Assembly (NCBI RefSeq): GCF_023502395.1
Contig: NZ_JAMFMB010000003.1
Coordinates: 1 to 64,000, forward strand
Length of the DNA: 64,000 bases
DNA from: Ruegeria spongiae
GTDB lineage: Bacteria > Pseudomonadota > Alphaproteobacteria > Rhodobacterales > Rhodobacteraceae
Reading direction: 5' to 3'
Part shown: one piece after another, positions 38,472 through 47,441 of the stretch
Position numbering within the stretch: position 1 is the first letter of the stretch
Layout of the letters: the number at the start of each line of letters is the position of its first letter
Program-made: the position numbers and the translations under genes
Notes under the pieces: generated by a model
Databases searched by the model: none
What the model was told of the DNA's origin: nothing
What the model saw: the letters and a program-made list of their open reading frames with translations, nothing else

Positions 38472-39653
38472 ATGACAGACCTCGCCGCGACCACCGCTGC
38501 CTACTACGATCCCGATGCCTGTGACCTGCGGGAATTTACCGCTCTTATTGACCGGACCACCCGCCCAGATCAGGTGCCGCATGCCGCAGCCGTCGAAAAG
38601 AACATACCCGTCTATGACATGAAAGCGCTGCGCCCGTCTCTCGAAGATGAGGCCGCCCGCCGGATGATCATGGCAGAGTGGGCGCATGTCCTGCGCAAAG
38701 GGGCCGGGGTGGTTGCGCTCAAAGGGACTTATGCCGACACGGCGGTGCTGGATGACGCAACAAGCATCTATGAACAGATCATCGCCGATGAAAAGCAGCG
38801 CAGCGGCGGCGGTGGCGATCATTTCGCGGCGTCAGGCGCCAACGACCGAATCTGGAACTCCCTGCAGAAGCTGTGCGAAGCCTCGCCCGAGGTCTTCTTG
38901 AACTACTTTGCCAACTCTTCCATCGCTGCCGTCTGCGAGGCATGGCTGGGGCCGAATTATCAGATGACGGCACAAGTGAACCTCGTCCATCCCGGCGGTG
39001 CGGCCCAGCAGGCCCATCGTGACTATCATCTGGGGTTCCAAACTGCCGATGTCAGCGCGTCCTATCCGGCGCATGTCCACGATGTTTCGCCGATTTTGAC
39101 GTTGCAGGGGGCCGTTGCGCATTGCGACATGCCGCTGGAAAGTGGCCCGACGAAACTGCTGCCCTTCTCGCAAGCCTATCGTCCGGGTTACGCAGCATGG
39201 CGCAGGGATGATTTCAGGGCCTTGTTTGAAGAGCGCCATGTGCAGTTGCCCCTGGCCAAGGGAGACACCGCATTCTTCAACCCCGCCCTGTTTCATGCTG
39301 CTGGGGCGAATACCAGCCAGGACATTCACCGCTTTGCCAACCTTTTACAGGTTTCGTCTGCATTCGGTCGCGCGATGGAAACGATCGACCGGGACAAGAT
39401 GTGCAAGCTGCTCTATCCGCACGCCGCCAAGGCCCGGGCAGAGGGCCGATTGCATCCGGCGGACTTGTCTGCCGCGATTGCCGCAACGGCGGAGGGCTAT
39501 TCCTTCCCGACAAATCTTGACCGGGATCCGCCGACAAACGGGCTTGCCCCCGAAACCCAGGCGGCCTTTTTCGCGCGCGCCCTGTCCGAAGGAATGAGCA
39601 ATGAGGATTTCGGTAGGCATCTTGATCACACCAACGCCATGCGATTGGCCTAG
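38472..39653 (+). CDS. Phytanoyl-CoA dioxygenase (PhyH)-family protein
   Basis: A 393-residue Fe(II)/2-oxoglutarate-dependent dioxygenase-like protein. Iron ligands are expected as His and Asp in QQAHRDYHLGFQ and the distal His in NPALFHAAGANTS; Arg in DIHRFANLLQ would bind 2-oxoglutarate. Start at ATG 38472 with AGAGGAG about 9 bp upstream. Divergent from the LacI gene and convergent with the heparinase-like gene. The substrate is unknown; members hydroxylate lipids, ectoine, phosphonates and others. Confidence 0.85.
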   Translation: MTDLAATTAAYYDPDACDLREFTALIDRTTRPDQVPHAAAVEKNIPVYDMKALRPSLEDEAARRMIMAEWAHVLRKGAGVVALKGTYADTAVLDDATSIYEQIIADEKQRSGGGGDHFAASGANDRIWNSLQKLCEASPEVFLNYFANSSIAAVCEAWLGPNYQMTAQVNLVHPGGAAQQAHRDYHLGFQTADVSASYPAHVHDVSPILTLQGAVAHCDMPLESGPTKLLPFSQAYRPGYAAWRRDDFRALFEERHVQLPLAKGDTAFFNPALFHAAGANTSQDIHRFANLLQVSSAFGRAMETIDRDKMCKLLYPHAAKARAEGRLHPADLSAAIAATAEGYSFPTNLDRDPPTNGLAPETQAAFFARALSEGMSNEDFGRHLDHTNAMRLA

Positions 39654-39679
39654 CGGGCAGGATCAGGCATCCGGCCTTC

Positions 39680-41695
39680 TCACTCATCGCCCTGCAGTGT
39701 GGGGTTGGCGAGAGTCGCCAACAGCCGCCACTCATCAAGCGGCCTCAGCTGTGGCTCATCGAGTTCGGCGCGCACCGGATCGCTCATAAGCAGTACAGCG
39801 ATGCGGCGCGAGGCCTGGGGCTGGGCATCCACCGCGATCATCAGCCGCTGAAGTCCGACATTGGGATTCTGCGCATCGCAATCGGCGTCATATGCCGTGT
39901 CGCAGGGATTGGCCGAGCGCTGCTCAAAGCGCGCCCCGGCGGGCGACAGGATGAGCGCCGTCATCTCTTGCCCCCCCTGCTTCAGCACCGCCTGCGCGCC
40001 GTCCAGGCCGAGCTCAGCTTCGGTATGCATGGTCCATGTCACGGCACCGGCAACCTCGCCGGTGATCTCATCCTGTATCAGCACCGCCGCATCGTTTATC
40101 AACGCCACGCCGCGCCGGACCGAGCCTGATTGCGCCCCATAAGGGTCGGACAGATCAGCAATGGCGAAGGTGAAGCCCGGGACCTGCGCAAAATCCTCGA
40201 CAAAGGCGCGACCCGTTACCTGCTGATTGGCCCCGTCAAAGGCCAACGTGTTCTGGCCAATGGTCGCGGTCCGGTAATAGTCGAACCGCTTTGATGTGAA
40301 GTAGCCCGGCAGATCGTAATTCCCCAACCCCAGATCAACAGCCCACCGGACGCCTTTGGCATCAATCACAAAGGTGCCCGCATCGAGGTTGTTGTGATGG
40401 CTTTGCAACGGCCCGGCCTTGAACCCCACATAGGTGGCGTCAGCATCATTCCAAGCCGAGCGCATGGCGACCAGACCGCGGCCCCCGAACCACAACGCTT
40501 TTGGTTCGCGAACTTGCGGGCTGACACCCGCGCCATACCGCCAGAGCAGGTTGAGCGCGGGATGGGATGAGCCCGGCGCGCCAGTCTTGCTCCAGTCATA
40601 ATCGGGCCGTCCGAACCGGTGCGACAGCCATGGCAACACCACCGGATCGGTGGCGGTGTCACTGTCGCCATAGTTGAACAGCAGGCCGGTGGGGCCGGTC
40701 ATATGCATCAGGTAGTCGCCGAAACCCGGCAGGCCAGCAGCCTCGGACAGGTCGAAATCATGGCCATAAACGCTGTCCAGCGCGGTGACGAGAATTGCGG
40801 TGTCGCGCGCCGACAGGGCCCCATACATGGGGCCTTCGGGCCATGCACCGTCAGGCGCAAACAGCGCCAGCCCGTTTCGCAGCGACAGCTGCGCGCTTTC
40901 GATCACCTGCGCAGCCAGGTCCGGCTCGGCCCCCGAGACCGCCAATGCCGCGACGATCAACCCGGTGTTGCACACGATGTTCCAGTTGAACGAGGCGACC
41001 GGCCAGGTGATATCCGCCGTTGCGGTCCCGTCGGGCAACGTGTCCGGCACCTTGACCGGCGGCAGCCAGTCATGCGGCCGAATCCAGCCGGTATCGAAAT
41101 ACTGCCGATCCTTGTCATAGATGGCGATACCCGGCTTCAGCGCCTTGTCGACGAGTGCTGTGCGGATGATCTCATGATCCTGCACCTCAAGCGCGTCGCT
41201 CAGCCAGCTATATCCCAGCGCCACCGCCAGCGTGATCCGAGTCAGGCCCAGAAAATGCGCGGGGTACCAGCTGTCTATCTGTGCAAGCCCCAGCAATTCC
41301 TGCCTGCCGCGTGCGGCATAGCGCGCCTCGCCAGTCACACGCCAGGCCATGGCGATCGTCGTCAGACGTTCGACCGCCTTCTCGCTCAGCCCGTGCAGTG
41401 CGCTTGGATCGCCCTTGTAGTCGGTGCGGAACGCTTCGGCGATCGTCGGCTCTTTCAGATAGGCCCGCGCTGCTGCAATCAGAACCTCGTGATCCTGCGC
41501 AATCGCGGGATCGGTCTGACGCAGCGCCTTCAGCCGCGCCAGCACGTCATCGGTGAGTATGATCTGAGGAACCATGACGCCATTTTCGGGCGTCGAGCGC
41601 TGAGACGCGGTCTGGGCTTCTGGACGCGAGGCCGCCCCTGAAAACGACAGCACATGTATCACGACCAGGAAAGCGATCAAACAGGTGCGGGACAT
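39680..41695 (-). CDS. Secreted heparinase II/III-like polysaccharide lyase
   Basis: A 671-residue exported protein. The signal segment is SRTCLIAFLVVIHVLSFSGAA after ATG 41695 (AAGGA upstream). Residues about 40-400 form an alpha/alpha-toroid (alginate lyase/heparinase type: RGRQELLGLAQIDSW, NWNIVCNTGLIVAAL, WPEGPMYGA). From about 440 comes the heparinase II/III beta-sandwich with SHHNNLDAGTFVIDAKGVRWAVDLG. It should depolymerise a uronic-acid-containing glycan in the periplasm or outside. It is divergent from the TRAP transporter, which could import the products. Confidence 0.85.
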   Translation of the reverse strand: MSRTCLIAFLVVIHVLSFSGAASRPEAQTASQRSTPENGVMVPQIILTDDVLARLKALRQTDPAIAQDHEVLIAAARAYLKEPTIAEAFRTDYKGDPSALHGLSEKAVERLTTIAMAWRVTGEARYAARGRQELLGLAQIDSWYPAHFLGLTRITLAVALGYSWLSDALEVQDHEIIRTALVDKALKPGIAIYDKDRQYFDTGWIRPHDWLPPVKVPDTLPDGTATADITWPVASFNWNIVCNTGLIVAALAVSGAEPDLAAQVIESAQLSLRNGLALFAPDGAWPEGPMYGALSARDTAILVTALDSVYGHDFDLSEAAGLPGFGDYLMHMTGPTGLLFNYGDSDTATDPVVLPWLSHRFGRPDYDWSKTGAPGSSHPALNLLWRYGAGVSPQVREPKALWFGGRGLVAMRSAWNDADATYVGFKAGPLQSHHNNLDAGTFVIDAKGVRWAVDLGLGNYDLPGYFTSKRFDYYRTATIGQNTLAFDGANQQVTGRAFVEDFAQVPGFTFAIADLSDPYGAQSGSVRRGVALINDAAVLIQDEITGEVAGAVTWTMHTEAELGLDGAQAVLKQGGQEMTALILSPAGARFEQRSANPCDTAYDADCDAQNPNVGLQRLMIAVDAQPQASRRIAVLLMSDPVRAELDEPQLRPLDEWRLLATLANPTLQGDE

Positions 41696-41752
41696 CGGGG
41701 TTTCCTTGCTTTGAGCGTCAAAAATACCGGCGGAGAACACCCCGTCAATGCT

Positions 41753-41770
41753 CCTGCGGATATCCGCAGG
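41753..41770. promoter_or_regulatory. Perfect 18-bp palindrome between lyase and TRAP genes
   Basis: CCTGCGGATATCCGCAGG is identical to its reverse complement over all 18 bases. It lies midway in the 174-bp region between two divergent starts (41695 minus, 41870 plus), the ideal place for one operator controlling both. LacI- and GntR-type regulators bind such symmetric sites. The LacI gene 3.4 kb away is a candidate. A role as an operator is inferred. Confidence 0.55.
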
Positions 41771-41869
41771 GATCGGCGCGGGGCACGCGCGGATTCCTTC
41801 ATTGCCAAGCCGGAACACACAGGCGATGCTTCCCGTCATCGCATTCGAGCGCTTCTGGGAGGAACCATC

Positions 41870-42883
41870 ATGCGCAATTATCTCACCGGGACGGCTGTTG
41901 CCGCCCTAACCCTTGCCTTTGCAGGCGAAGCGCTGGCCACTGAGTGGAATGTCTCGCTCTGGGGCAAGCGGCGCGCCTTTACTGAACATGTGGAAAAACT
42001 GGCCGAACTGGTCAATGAAAAGACCGGTGGCGCGTTCACGCTGAACATCAGCTATGGCGGGCTGTCCAAGAACAAGGAAAACCTCGACGGGATCGAGATC
42101 GGCGCCTTCGAGATGGCGCAGTTCTGTGCCGGATATCACCGCGACAAGAACCCCTCGATCACCGTGCTGGAACTGCCCTTTCTGGGTGTGAATTCGTTGG
42201 AGCAGGAGATCGAGCTGTCGATGGCGGTCTATCAGCATCCCGCCACGGTCGAGGATCTGGCGCGCTGGAACGCAACGCTGCTGATGCCTTCGCCGCTGCC
42301 GCAATACAATCTGGTCGGTGTTGGCGACGCCCCTGCCTCGCTGGCGGATTTCGAGGGTCTCAACGTGCGGGCTACCGGCGGTATCGGCAAGGCGATGGAA
42401 ACCGTGGGCGCGGTGCCGACATCAATGTCCGCCACCGAAGTGCGTCAGGCGATGGATAGCGGTGTGGTCAAGGCGGTGGCCTTTGCCCCCCATGCGCATA
42501 TGTCCTTTGGCACCATCGAAAATGGCGCCTGGTGGACCTCGAACCTGAACCCCGGCACGGTAAACTGCCCGGTGGTGGTCAATACCGATGCGCTGAACGA
42601 CCTGTCGGAGGAACATCGCGCCGCACTGCTGGGCTCGGTCGAGGAATCGCTGGCCCATTACGTGGACAACTACAACAACAACACCATGAACGCCTGGGGT
42701 CCGGCGCTGGACGAACGCGGGATAACGCAGGTGACCTTCTCGGACGGGGATATCGAAGCTTTCAAAGCGGCCGCCGCTGCACCTGCCGCCGCGGCCTGGA
42801 TCGAGGAAAACAAGGCTCGCGGCCTGCCCGCGCAGGAGCTTTATGACCTCGTGACCGGCATGATTGCCGAGGGCAACAGCTAA
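41870..42883 (+). CDS. dctP: TRAP transporter substrate-binding protein
   Basis: A 337-residue periplasmic receptor of the DctP family. Signal peptide MRNYLTGTAVAALTLAFAGEALA. The receptor body shows GGLSKNKENLDGIEIGAFEM and the ligand-gripping NVRATGGIGKAMETVGAVPTSM, where the Arg normally forms a salt bridge to a carboxylate. Start at ATG 41870 with GGGAGGA 8 bp upstream. First gene of dctPQM. The ligand is probably an organic acid, perhaps a uronate or oligouronate given the lyase next door (inference). Confidence 0.93.
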   Translation: MRNYLTGTAVAALTLAFAGEALATEWNVSLWGKRRAFTEHVEKLAELVNEKTGGAFTLNISYGGLSKNKENLDGIEIGAFEMAQFCAGYHRDKNPSITVLELPFLGVNSLEQEIELSMAVYQHPATVEDLARWNATLLMPSPLPQYNLVGVGDAPASLADFEGLNVRATGGIGKAMETVGAVPTSMSATEVRQAMDSGVVKAVAFAPHAHMSFGTIENGAWWTSNLNPGTVNCPVVVNTDALNDLSEEHRAALLGSVEESLAHYVDNYNNNTMNAWGPALDERGITQVTFSDGDIEAFKAAAAAPAAAAWIEENKARGLPAQELYDLVTGMIAEGNS

Positions 42884-42958
42884 GCCCGACACCCCGCGCC
42901 CCTCAGCGGGGCGCGGGGCTGTGCCCAGCCAACACTTCACATGGAAGGAGCGTCCGTC

Positions 42959-43591
42959 ATGGCCGGTTCATCTCTGGTGCTTTCCGATGACAGTCTGCTC
43001 AGCCGGTTGGACCAACGCCTGTACCGCCTTGAGGGGGTGCTGGCCCTGCTCAGCGGTCTGGCGGTGTTTTCGCTGATGCTGCTTGCCGTCGTCTCGGTCG
43101 GTGGACGCAACCTGTTCAACCAGCCGCTGCCGGGCTATGTGGACTGGATCGAACAGGCGATGCCGCTGATCGCGTTCATGGGAATCTCTTACACCCAGCG
43201 CGATGGCGGCCATATTCGCATGGACATGATCGTCGGCAAGCTGCGCGGACGCACGCTGTATCTGGTCGAGTTCATCACCACGTTTGCGATCCTGATCCTG
43301 ATGGCGCTGCTGGTCTGGGGCAGCTGGGCGCATTTCGACCGCAGCTTCGATTTCGGTGCGCCGCTGTGGAGCCGCGACAGCTCGATGGATATCGCTCTGC
43401 CGATCTGGCCCGCCAAGCTGCTGGCGCCGGTTGCGTTCGGCGTGCTCTGCCTGCGGCTGGTGTTGCAACTTATCGCTTATGGCAAGGCGTTCCGAGACAA
43501 TGATGCGAGACCAGTGGCGGTGCCACTGATCGCCGATGCCGCGACGCAGGCCGCGATGGAGGCCGAGCATGTCTCGGCCCACGAAGAATAG
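42959..43591 (+). CDS. dctQ: TRAP transporter small membrane subunit
   Basis: A 210-residue four-helix membrane protein that pairs with DctM (segments near ALLSGLAVFSLMLLAVVSV, VDWIEQAMPLIAFMGISY, FITTFAILILMALLVW and LLAPVAFGVLCLRLV). Start at ATG 42959 because GGAG is 9 bp upstream; another in-frame ATG lies at 42941. 75 bp after dctP, 12 bp before dctM. Confidence 0.9.
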   Translation: MAGSSLVLSDDSLLSRLDQRLYRLEGVLALLSGLAVFSLMLLAVVSVGGRNLFNQPLPGYVDWIEQAMPLIAFMGISYTQRDGGHIRMDMIVGKLRGRTLYLVEFITTFAILILMALLVWGSWAHFDRSFDFGAPLWSRDSSMDIALPIWPAKLLAPVAFGVLCLRLVLQLIAYGKAFRDNDARPVAVPLIADAATQAAMEAEHVSAHEE

Positions 43592-43603
43592 GGGTAGCAG
43601 GCC

Positions 43604-45004
43604 ATGGAACCGATTGAAATTGGTCTGATCGTTTCAGGCGGTATGCTGGTGCTGGTCGTGCTGGGAATGCGGGTGGCCTTTGCCGCCGGGCTTGCCGGGC
43701 TCATTGGCCTGATCTGGATCTTCTGGGCCAAGTTCGGCTATGATCCCGAGCGCTTTGGCAAAGCGGTCACCGTTGCGGTCAAGACCGCAGGTCAGGTCCC
43801 GCATTCCAAGATCTCGTCCCAGGCGCTGTCGCTGATCCCCACCTTCATCCTGATCGGATATCTCGCCTATTACGCCGGCCTGACCAAGGCGCTGTTTGAG
43901 GCCGCCAAGCGCTGGCTGGCCTGGGTGCCGGGCGGGCTGGCCGTCTCCACGGTCTTTGCCACCGCGGGCTTTGCCGCCGTGTCCGGTGCCTCGGTCGCGA
44001 CCTCGGCGGTCTTTGCCCGCATTGCCATCCCAGAGATGCTGAAGATCGGCTATGACAAACGCTTTGCAGCCGGTGTGGTGGCCGCAGGCGGCACGCTCGC
44101 CTCGCTGATCCCGCCCTCGGCCATCTTGGTGATCTACGCAATCATTGTCGAGCAGGATGTGGGCAAACTGCTGCTGGCGGGCTTCATCCCCGGCGCGTTT
44201 TCAGCGCTGATCTACGGGCTGCTGATCATCACCATGGCGCTGATGATCAAGGGCTTTGGCCCGCCGGTCTCGGGCTTTACCTGGCGCGAGCGGTTTGTGT
44301 CGCTGCCCCCGGCGCTGCCCATCCTCTTTGTTGTCGTGACCATCATCTTCTTTGTCTACAACCCCTTTGGCGGCGATGCCTGGGGAACCCCCACCGAGGG
44401 CGGTGCTATCGGGGCTTTCGTGGTGTTCCTGATGGCGCTCTATCGCGGTATGCGGTGGGCCGAGTTGAAGGACGCGCTGCTGGAAACCGCCAAGCTCAGC
44501 GTGATGATCTTCACAATCATCTGGGGCGTGCTGATTTATGTGCGCTTCCTGGGTTTTGCCGATCTGCCGGGTGCGTTCTCCGACTGGATCACCTCGCTGA
44601 CCATGTCTCCAATGCTGATCCTGGTCTGCATCCTGCTGGCCTATGCGGTGCTGGGCATGTTCATGGACGCCATCGGCATGCTGCTCTTGACCCTGCCCGT
44701 GGTCTATCCGGCGGTGATGGCGCTGAACGGCGGCGAGGCTGTGTCAGCGGCGGACAGCACCTTTGGCATGAGCGGGCCGATGTGCGCGATCTGGTTCGGG
44801 ATACTGGTGGTGAAAATGGCCGAGTTCTGCCTGATCACCCCGCCCATCGGGCTCAACTGCTTTGTGGTGGCGGGCGTGCGCGACGACCTGAGCGTGCAGG
44901 ACGTGTTCAAGGGCGTGACACCCTTCTTCATCGCCGACGCAATCACCATCGCGCTGCTGGTGTCTTTCCCGGCAATCGTGCTGTGGCTGCCCAGTCAGGT
45001 CTGA
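43604..45004 (+). CDS. dctM: TRAP transporter large permease
   Basis: A 466-residue sodium-driven permease with about twelve to fourteen membrane segments. Family motifs include SGASVATSAVFARIAIPEMLKIGYDKRFAAG, SLIPPSAILVIYAII and the C-terminal GMFMDAIGMLLLTLPV with LITPPIGLN. It completes the dctPQM operon. The next gene downstream is a decayed SDR. Confidence 0.94.
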   Translation: MEPIEIGLIVSGGMLVLVVLGMRVAFAAGLAGLIGLIWIFWAKFGYDPERFGKAVTVAVKTAGQVPHSKISSQALSLIPTFILIGYLAYYAGLTKALFEAAKRWLAWVPGGLAVSTVFATAGFAAVSGASVATSAVFARIAIPEMLKIGYDKRFAAGVVAAGGTLASLIPPSAILVIYAIIVEQDVGKLLLAGFIPGAFSALIYGLLIITMALMIKGFGPPVSGFTWRERFVSLPPALPILFVVVTIIFFVYNPFGGDAWGTPTEGGAIGAFVVFLMALYRGMRWAELKDALLETAKLSVMIFTIIWGVLIYVRFLGFADLPGAFSDWITSLTMSPMLILVCILLAYAVLGMFMDAIGMLLLTLPVVYPAVMALNGGEAVSAADSTFGMSGPMCAIWFGILVVKMAEFCLITPPIGLNCFVVAGVRDDLSVQDVFKGVTPFFIADAITIALLVSFPAIVLWLPSQV

Positions 45005-45114
45005 ACAGTCGCGGCCATCCGATTTGGCGCAAACGGATCGGCGGGTGACGGTATCCGCGCAGCGGTCGCACCCCCACGCCGACAGGCTGAGACAATTGCG
45101 ATGGAGGGTTCGTT

Positions 45115-45546
45115 TTGGGTTTTGACGGTAGATGCATTCTGGTCACCGGCGGCGTCAGCGGGATTGGCCATGCCATTGCGCGCAAGTGTGCCTCAGCCGG
45201 TGCGGTTGTTGCCGTTGCGGACCAGAACGAAGCAGGCGCGCGCGACGCGGCTGCCGCTATTACAGCTTCCGGCAGCAAGGCAGTCGCAATAAGAGCCGAC
45301 ATATCCGACCCTGAAGATGTCAGCTGGATGTTCACCTTTGCATCAGCGCTCACCGGGCGAATAAACGGCATGGCGCACTGCGCCGGGATCGCGGCCAACC
45401 GCTATGGCACGCCGGAGGAAGTTGCTGAAGTTGCAGCCTTCCTGCTCAGCGAAGCGGCGGCTTACGTGAACGGCGTTGTGATGCCGATTGACGGCGCGTT
45501 CATGCGTTCAGGCGTGATCAAAAGAAACATGAACCCTGGTCGCTAG
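45115..45546 (+). pseudogene. Short-chain dehydrogenase with internal deletion
   Basis: A 143-residue remnant of an SDR that is normally about 250 residues. The NAD-binding half is present (ILVTGGVSGIGHAIARK, RADISDPEDV, GRINGMAHCAGIAAN) and joins directly to a normal C-terminal segment (RYGTPEEVAEVAAFLLSEAAAYVNG, IDGAF). The catalytic Ser and Tyr-x-x-x-Lys region of about 110 residues is missing, with the frame kept. TTG start with GGAGG upstream. It lies about 110 bp after dctM and may have been part of that operon. Without the Tyr/Lys it should be catalytically dead. Confidence 0.8.
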
Positions 45547-45605
45547 GTATCGGATCAGGCAATTTGATGGTGTGATCCGTTCGTCGGGCGGAAATCTGGA
45601 GCGTC

Positions 45606-46484
45606 TTAATCGGCCATTGATCTCAGAAATGCCGTGACCTCACCATGGAAAGGAATGGACGCTGCGGCACCGGTTTTCTGCACCTTGAGCGCCGCGCCCG
45701 CGCTGGCGAAGCGCATGGCCTGCGCGACCGGTTCTCCGGCAGCGTAGCGCGCCAGAAACATGCCAAAAAACGTGTCCCCTGCCCCGGTGGTATCCACTGG
45801 ATCAATCCGGAAGGCCGGGACCGAGATCTCTTGGCCCTGCGACCAGTGAACGGCCCCTTTGCTGCCATAGGTGATCAGGAAATCGGGCGCGGTTAGATCG
45901 CGGTATGACCCGCCTATGGCGGCCTCGAACTGGGCGGTTTCGGTCTCGTTCATCGACACCAGATCCACCTGCCGGATCAGGTCCGGCAGGGTATCGCCAT
46001 CAAAAGGCGCGGCCACCAGCGCAACCTTCATGCCCTTTTCGCGGGCAATCTTCAGCCCCAGATCATTGGCATTGGTTTCGTTCTGCAACAGCAGCCAGTC
46101 GCCCGGCAGCACCCCGGCAAGGGCGGCACGCACCATCTCTTCGGTAAAGCTGTGATTGGCACCGCCATGAATCACGATGCTGTTTTCGGATGCCGCATCC
46201 ACATAGACGATCGCATGACCAGTGCTGGCCTCAACCTCGGCAATCAGTTCGCCTTTGACGCCCAGATCATCCAGCATCGCGCGCACCTGCGCGTCGCCCT
46301 GCCCGACCGCGCCGACATGTCGGATGTCACCACCCGCGCGCAGCGCGGCGACGGTCATGTTCAGCCCCTTGCCGCCCATGTTCACGATATAGTCGCGCGC
46401 CGACAGGGTCTCTCCCGGGGTGGGCAGGTGATCGACCAGATAGAGGTGGTCGATATTAATTGAGCCGAGATTGTAGATGGTCAC
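45606..46484 (-). CDS. PfkB-family carbohydrate kinase (ribokinase-like)
   Basis: A 292-residue sugar kinase. Conserved features are GSINIDHLYLVDHLP at the N-terminus, GGKGLNMTVAALRAGG for sugar binding and DTTGAGDTFFGMF near the C-terminus with the catalytic Asp. It lies 9 bp after the nucleoside hydrolase gene, so phosphorylation of ribose released from nucleosides is the likely role (inference). Convergent with the SDR remnant. Confidence 0.9.
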   Translation of the reverse strand: MTIYNLGSINIDHLYLVDHLPTPGETLSARDYIVNMGGKGLNMTVAALRAGGDIRHVGAVGQGDAQVRAMLDDLGVKGELIAEVEASTGHAIVYVDAASENSIVIHGGANHSFTEEMVRAALAGVLPGDWLLLQNETNANDLGLKIAREKGMKVALVAAPFDGDTLPDLIRQVDLVSMNETETAQFEAAIGGSYRDLTAPDFLITYGSKGAVHWSQGQEISVPAFRIDPVDTTGAGDTFFGMFLARYAAGEPVAQAMRFASAGAALKVQKTGAAASIPFHGEVTAFLRSMAD

Positions 46485-46493
46485 CGGTCACCC

Positions 46494-47405
46494 CTATTCC
46501 AGCGTGGCGACAACATCGAAGAACCGCGCCTTGACTGCCTCGGCATCGATGCCGAGGCAGATGTCGACCGGCGGGTTTGACGGGTCGCGGATTGTCTGGC
46601 CCGAGGCCGCTTCGGTCAGGTCGACGGTCAGACCGCTGCGTTCGGTCGTGAACAGCCCCATATGCGTGGCCGCGATCACCGCCGTGGCATCATGCATGGC
46701 GCAGCCGGTCTCACCAACGACGGTTTCGTAGAAATTACGGTAGAATTCACTGATCTTCAGCAGGAACCCTCCGGCCTTGGGCGCGGCTTGGGCAAGCGTC
46801 ACGAAATCCTCGCGCAGACAGAGCGTCTGCATGGTCACATCCAGACCAACCAGCGTGATCTTGGCGCCGGAGGCAAATACCTCGGCAGCGGCATGGGGGT
46901 CGTGAAAGATGTTGGCCTCGGCATGGCCGCGGATATTGCCGGGCACGTCCACCGCCCCGCCCATGATGACAATGCGCCCGACATTTGCGGCAAATTTGGG
47001 ATCAAGCCGCACTGCATCAGCGATGTTGGTCAGCGGAGACACCGCGCAGACGGTCAGTTCGCCGGGATTTTCCCGCGCCATGCGCACCAGAAATTCCGCA
47101 GCGCTTTCGTCGATTGGAGCGCGCGTTGTGGCGATGTCGATATGGTCCCCGAACCCTTCGGGTCCGTGCACATGCGCCGAAGGCTTGAACCCGGTCATCT
47201 CGTAGGGAGCGGCGGCGCCCTGCGCCACCGGACAGTCCGCGCCCAGAAAGTCGACCAGGTAATTGGCGTTGCGGGTGGCCTGTTCGACCCAGACATTACC
47301 GAATACCGAGGTCAGCCCCACCAGTTCGATATCTGGCGCGGCATGGGCGTAAAAGATCGCCATGGCGTCATCCACGCCCGGATCGGTGTCTATGATGATC
47401 TTCAT
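46494..47405 (-). CDS. Nucleoside hydrolase (inosine-uridine preferring family)
   Basis: Hydrolyses the N-glycosidic bond of ribonucleosides to give ribose and a free base. A 303-residue protein with the Ca-binding signature DTDPGVDDAMAI at the N-terminus, VCAVSPLTNIADAV, and EANIFHDPHAAAEVF. The active-site His candidate is in GCAMHDATAV. It forms an operon with the downstream ribokinase-like gene. The upstream hybrid kinase gene on the same strand ends 36 bp away. Confidence 0.92.
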   Translation of the reverse strand: MKIIIDTDPGVDDAMAIFYAHAAPDIELVGLTSVFGNVWVEQATRNANYLVDFLGADCPVAQGAAAPYEMTGFKPSAHVHGPEGFGDHIDIATTRAPIDESAAEFLVRMARENPGELTVCAVSPLTNIADAVRLDPKFAANVGRIVIMGGAVDVPGNIRGHAEANIFHDPHAAAEVFASGAKITLVGLDVTMQTLCLREDFVTLAQAAPKAGGFLLKISEFYRNFYETVVGETGCAMHDATAVIAATHMGLFTTERSGLTVDLTEAASGQTIRDPSNPPVDICLGIDAEAVKARFFDVVATLE

Positions 47406-47441
47406 CGCTGCCTCCGCTCGCGGCCCGGATCGCGTCAGTAC

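Noticed and set aside
34082-45004. DctB/DctD as the dedicated regulators of the dctPQM transporter
   Set aside because: They are separated by a LacI gene, a PhyH gene and a lyase on mixed strands, and the names reflect family only; a functional link is unproven.
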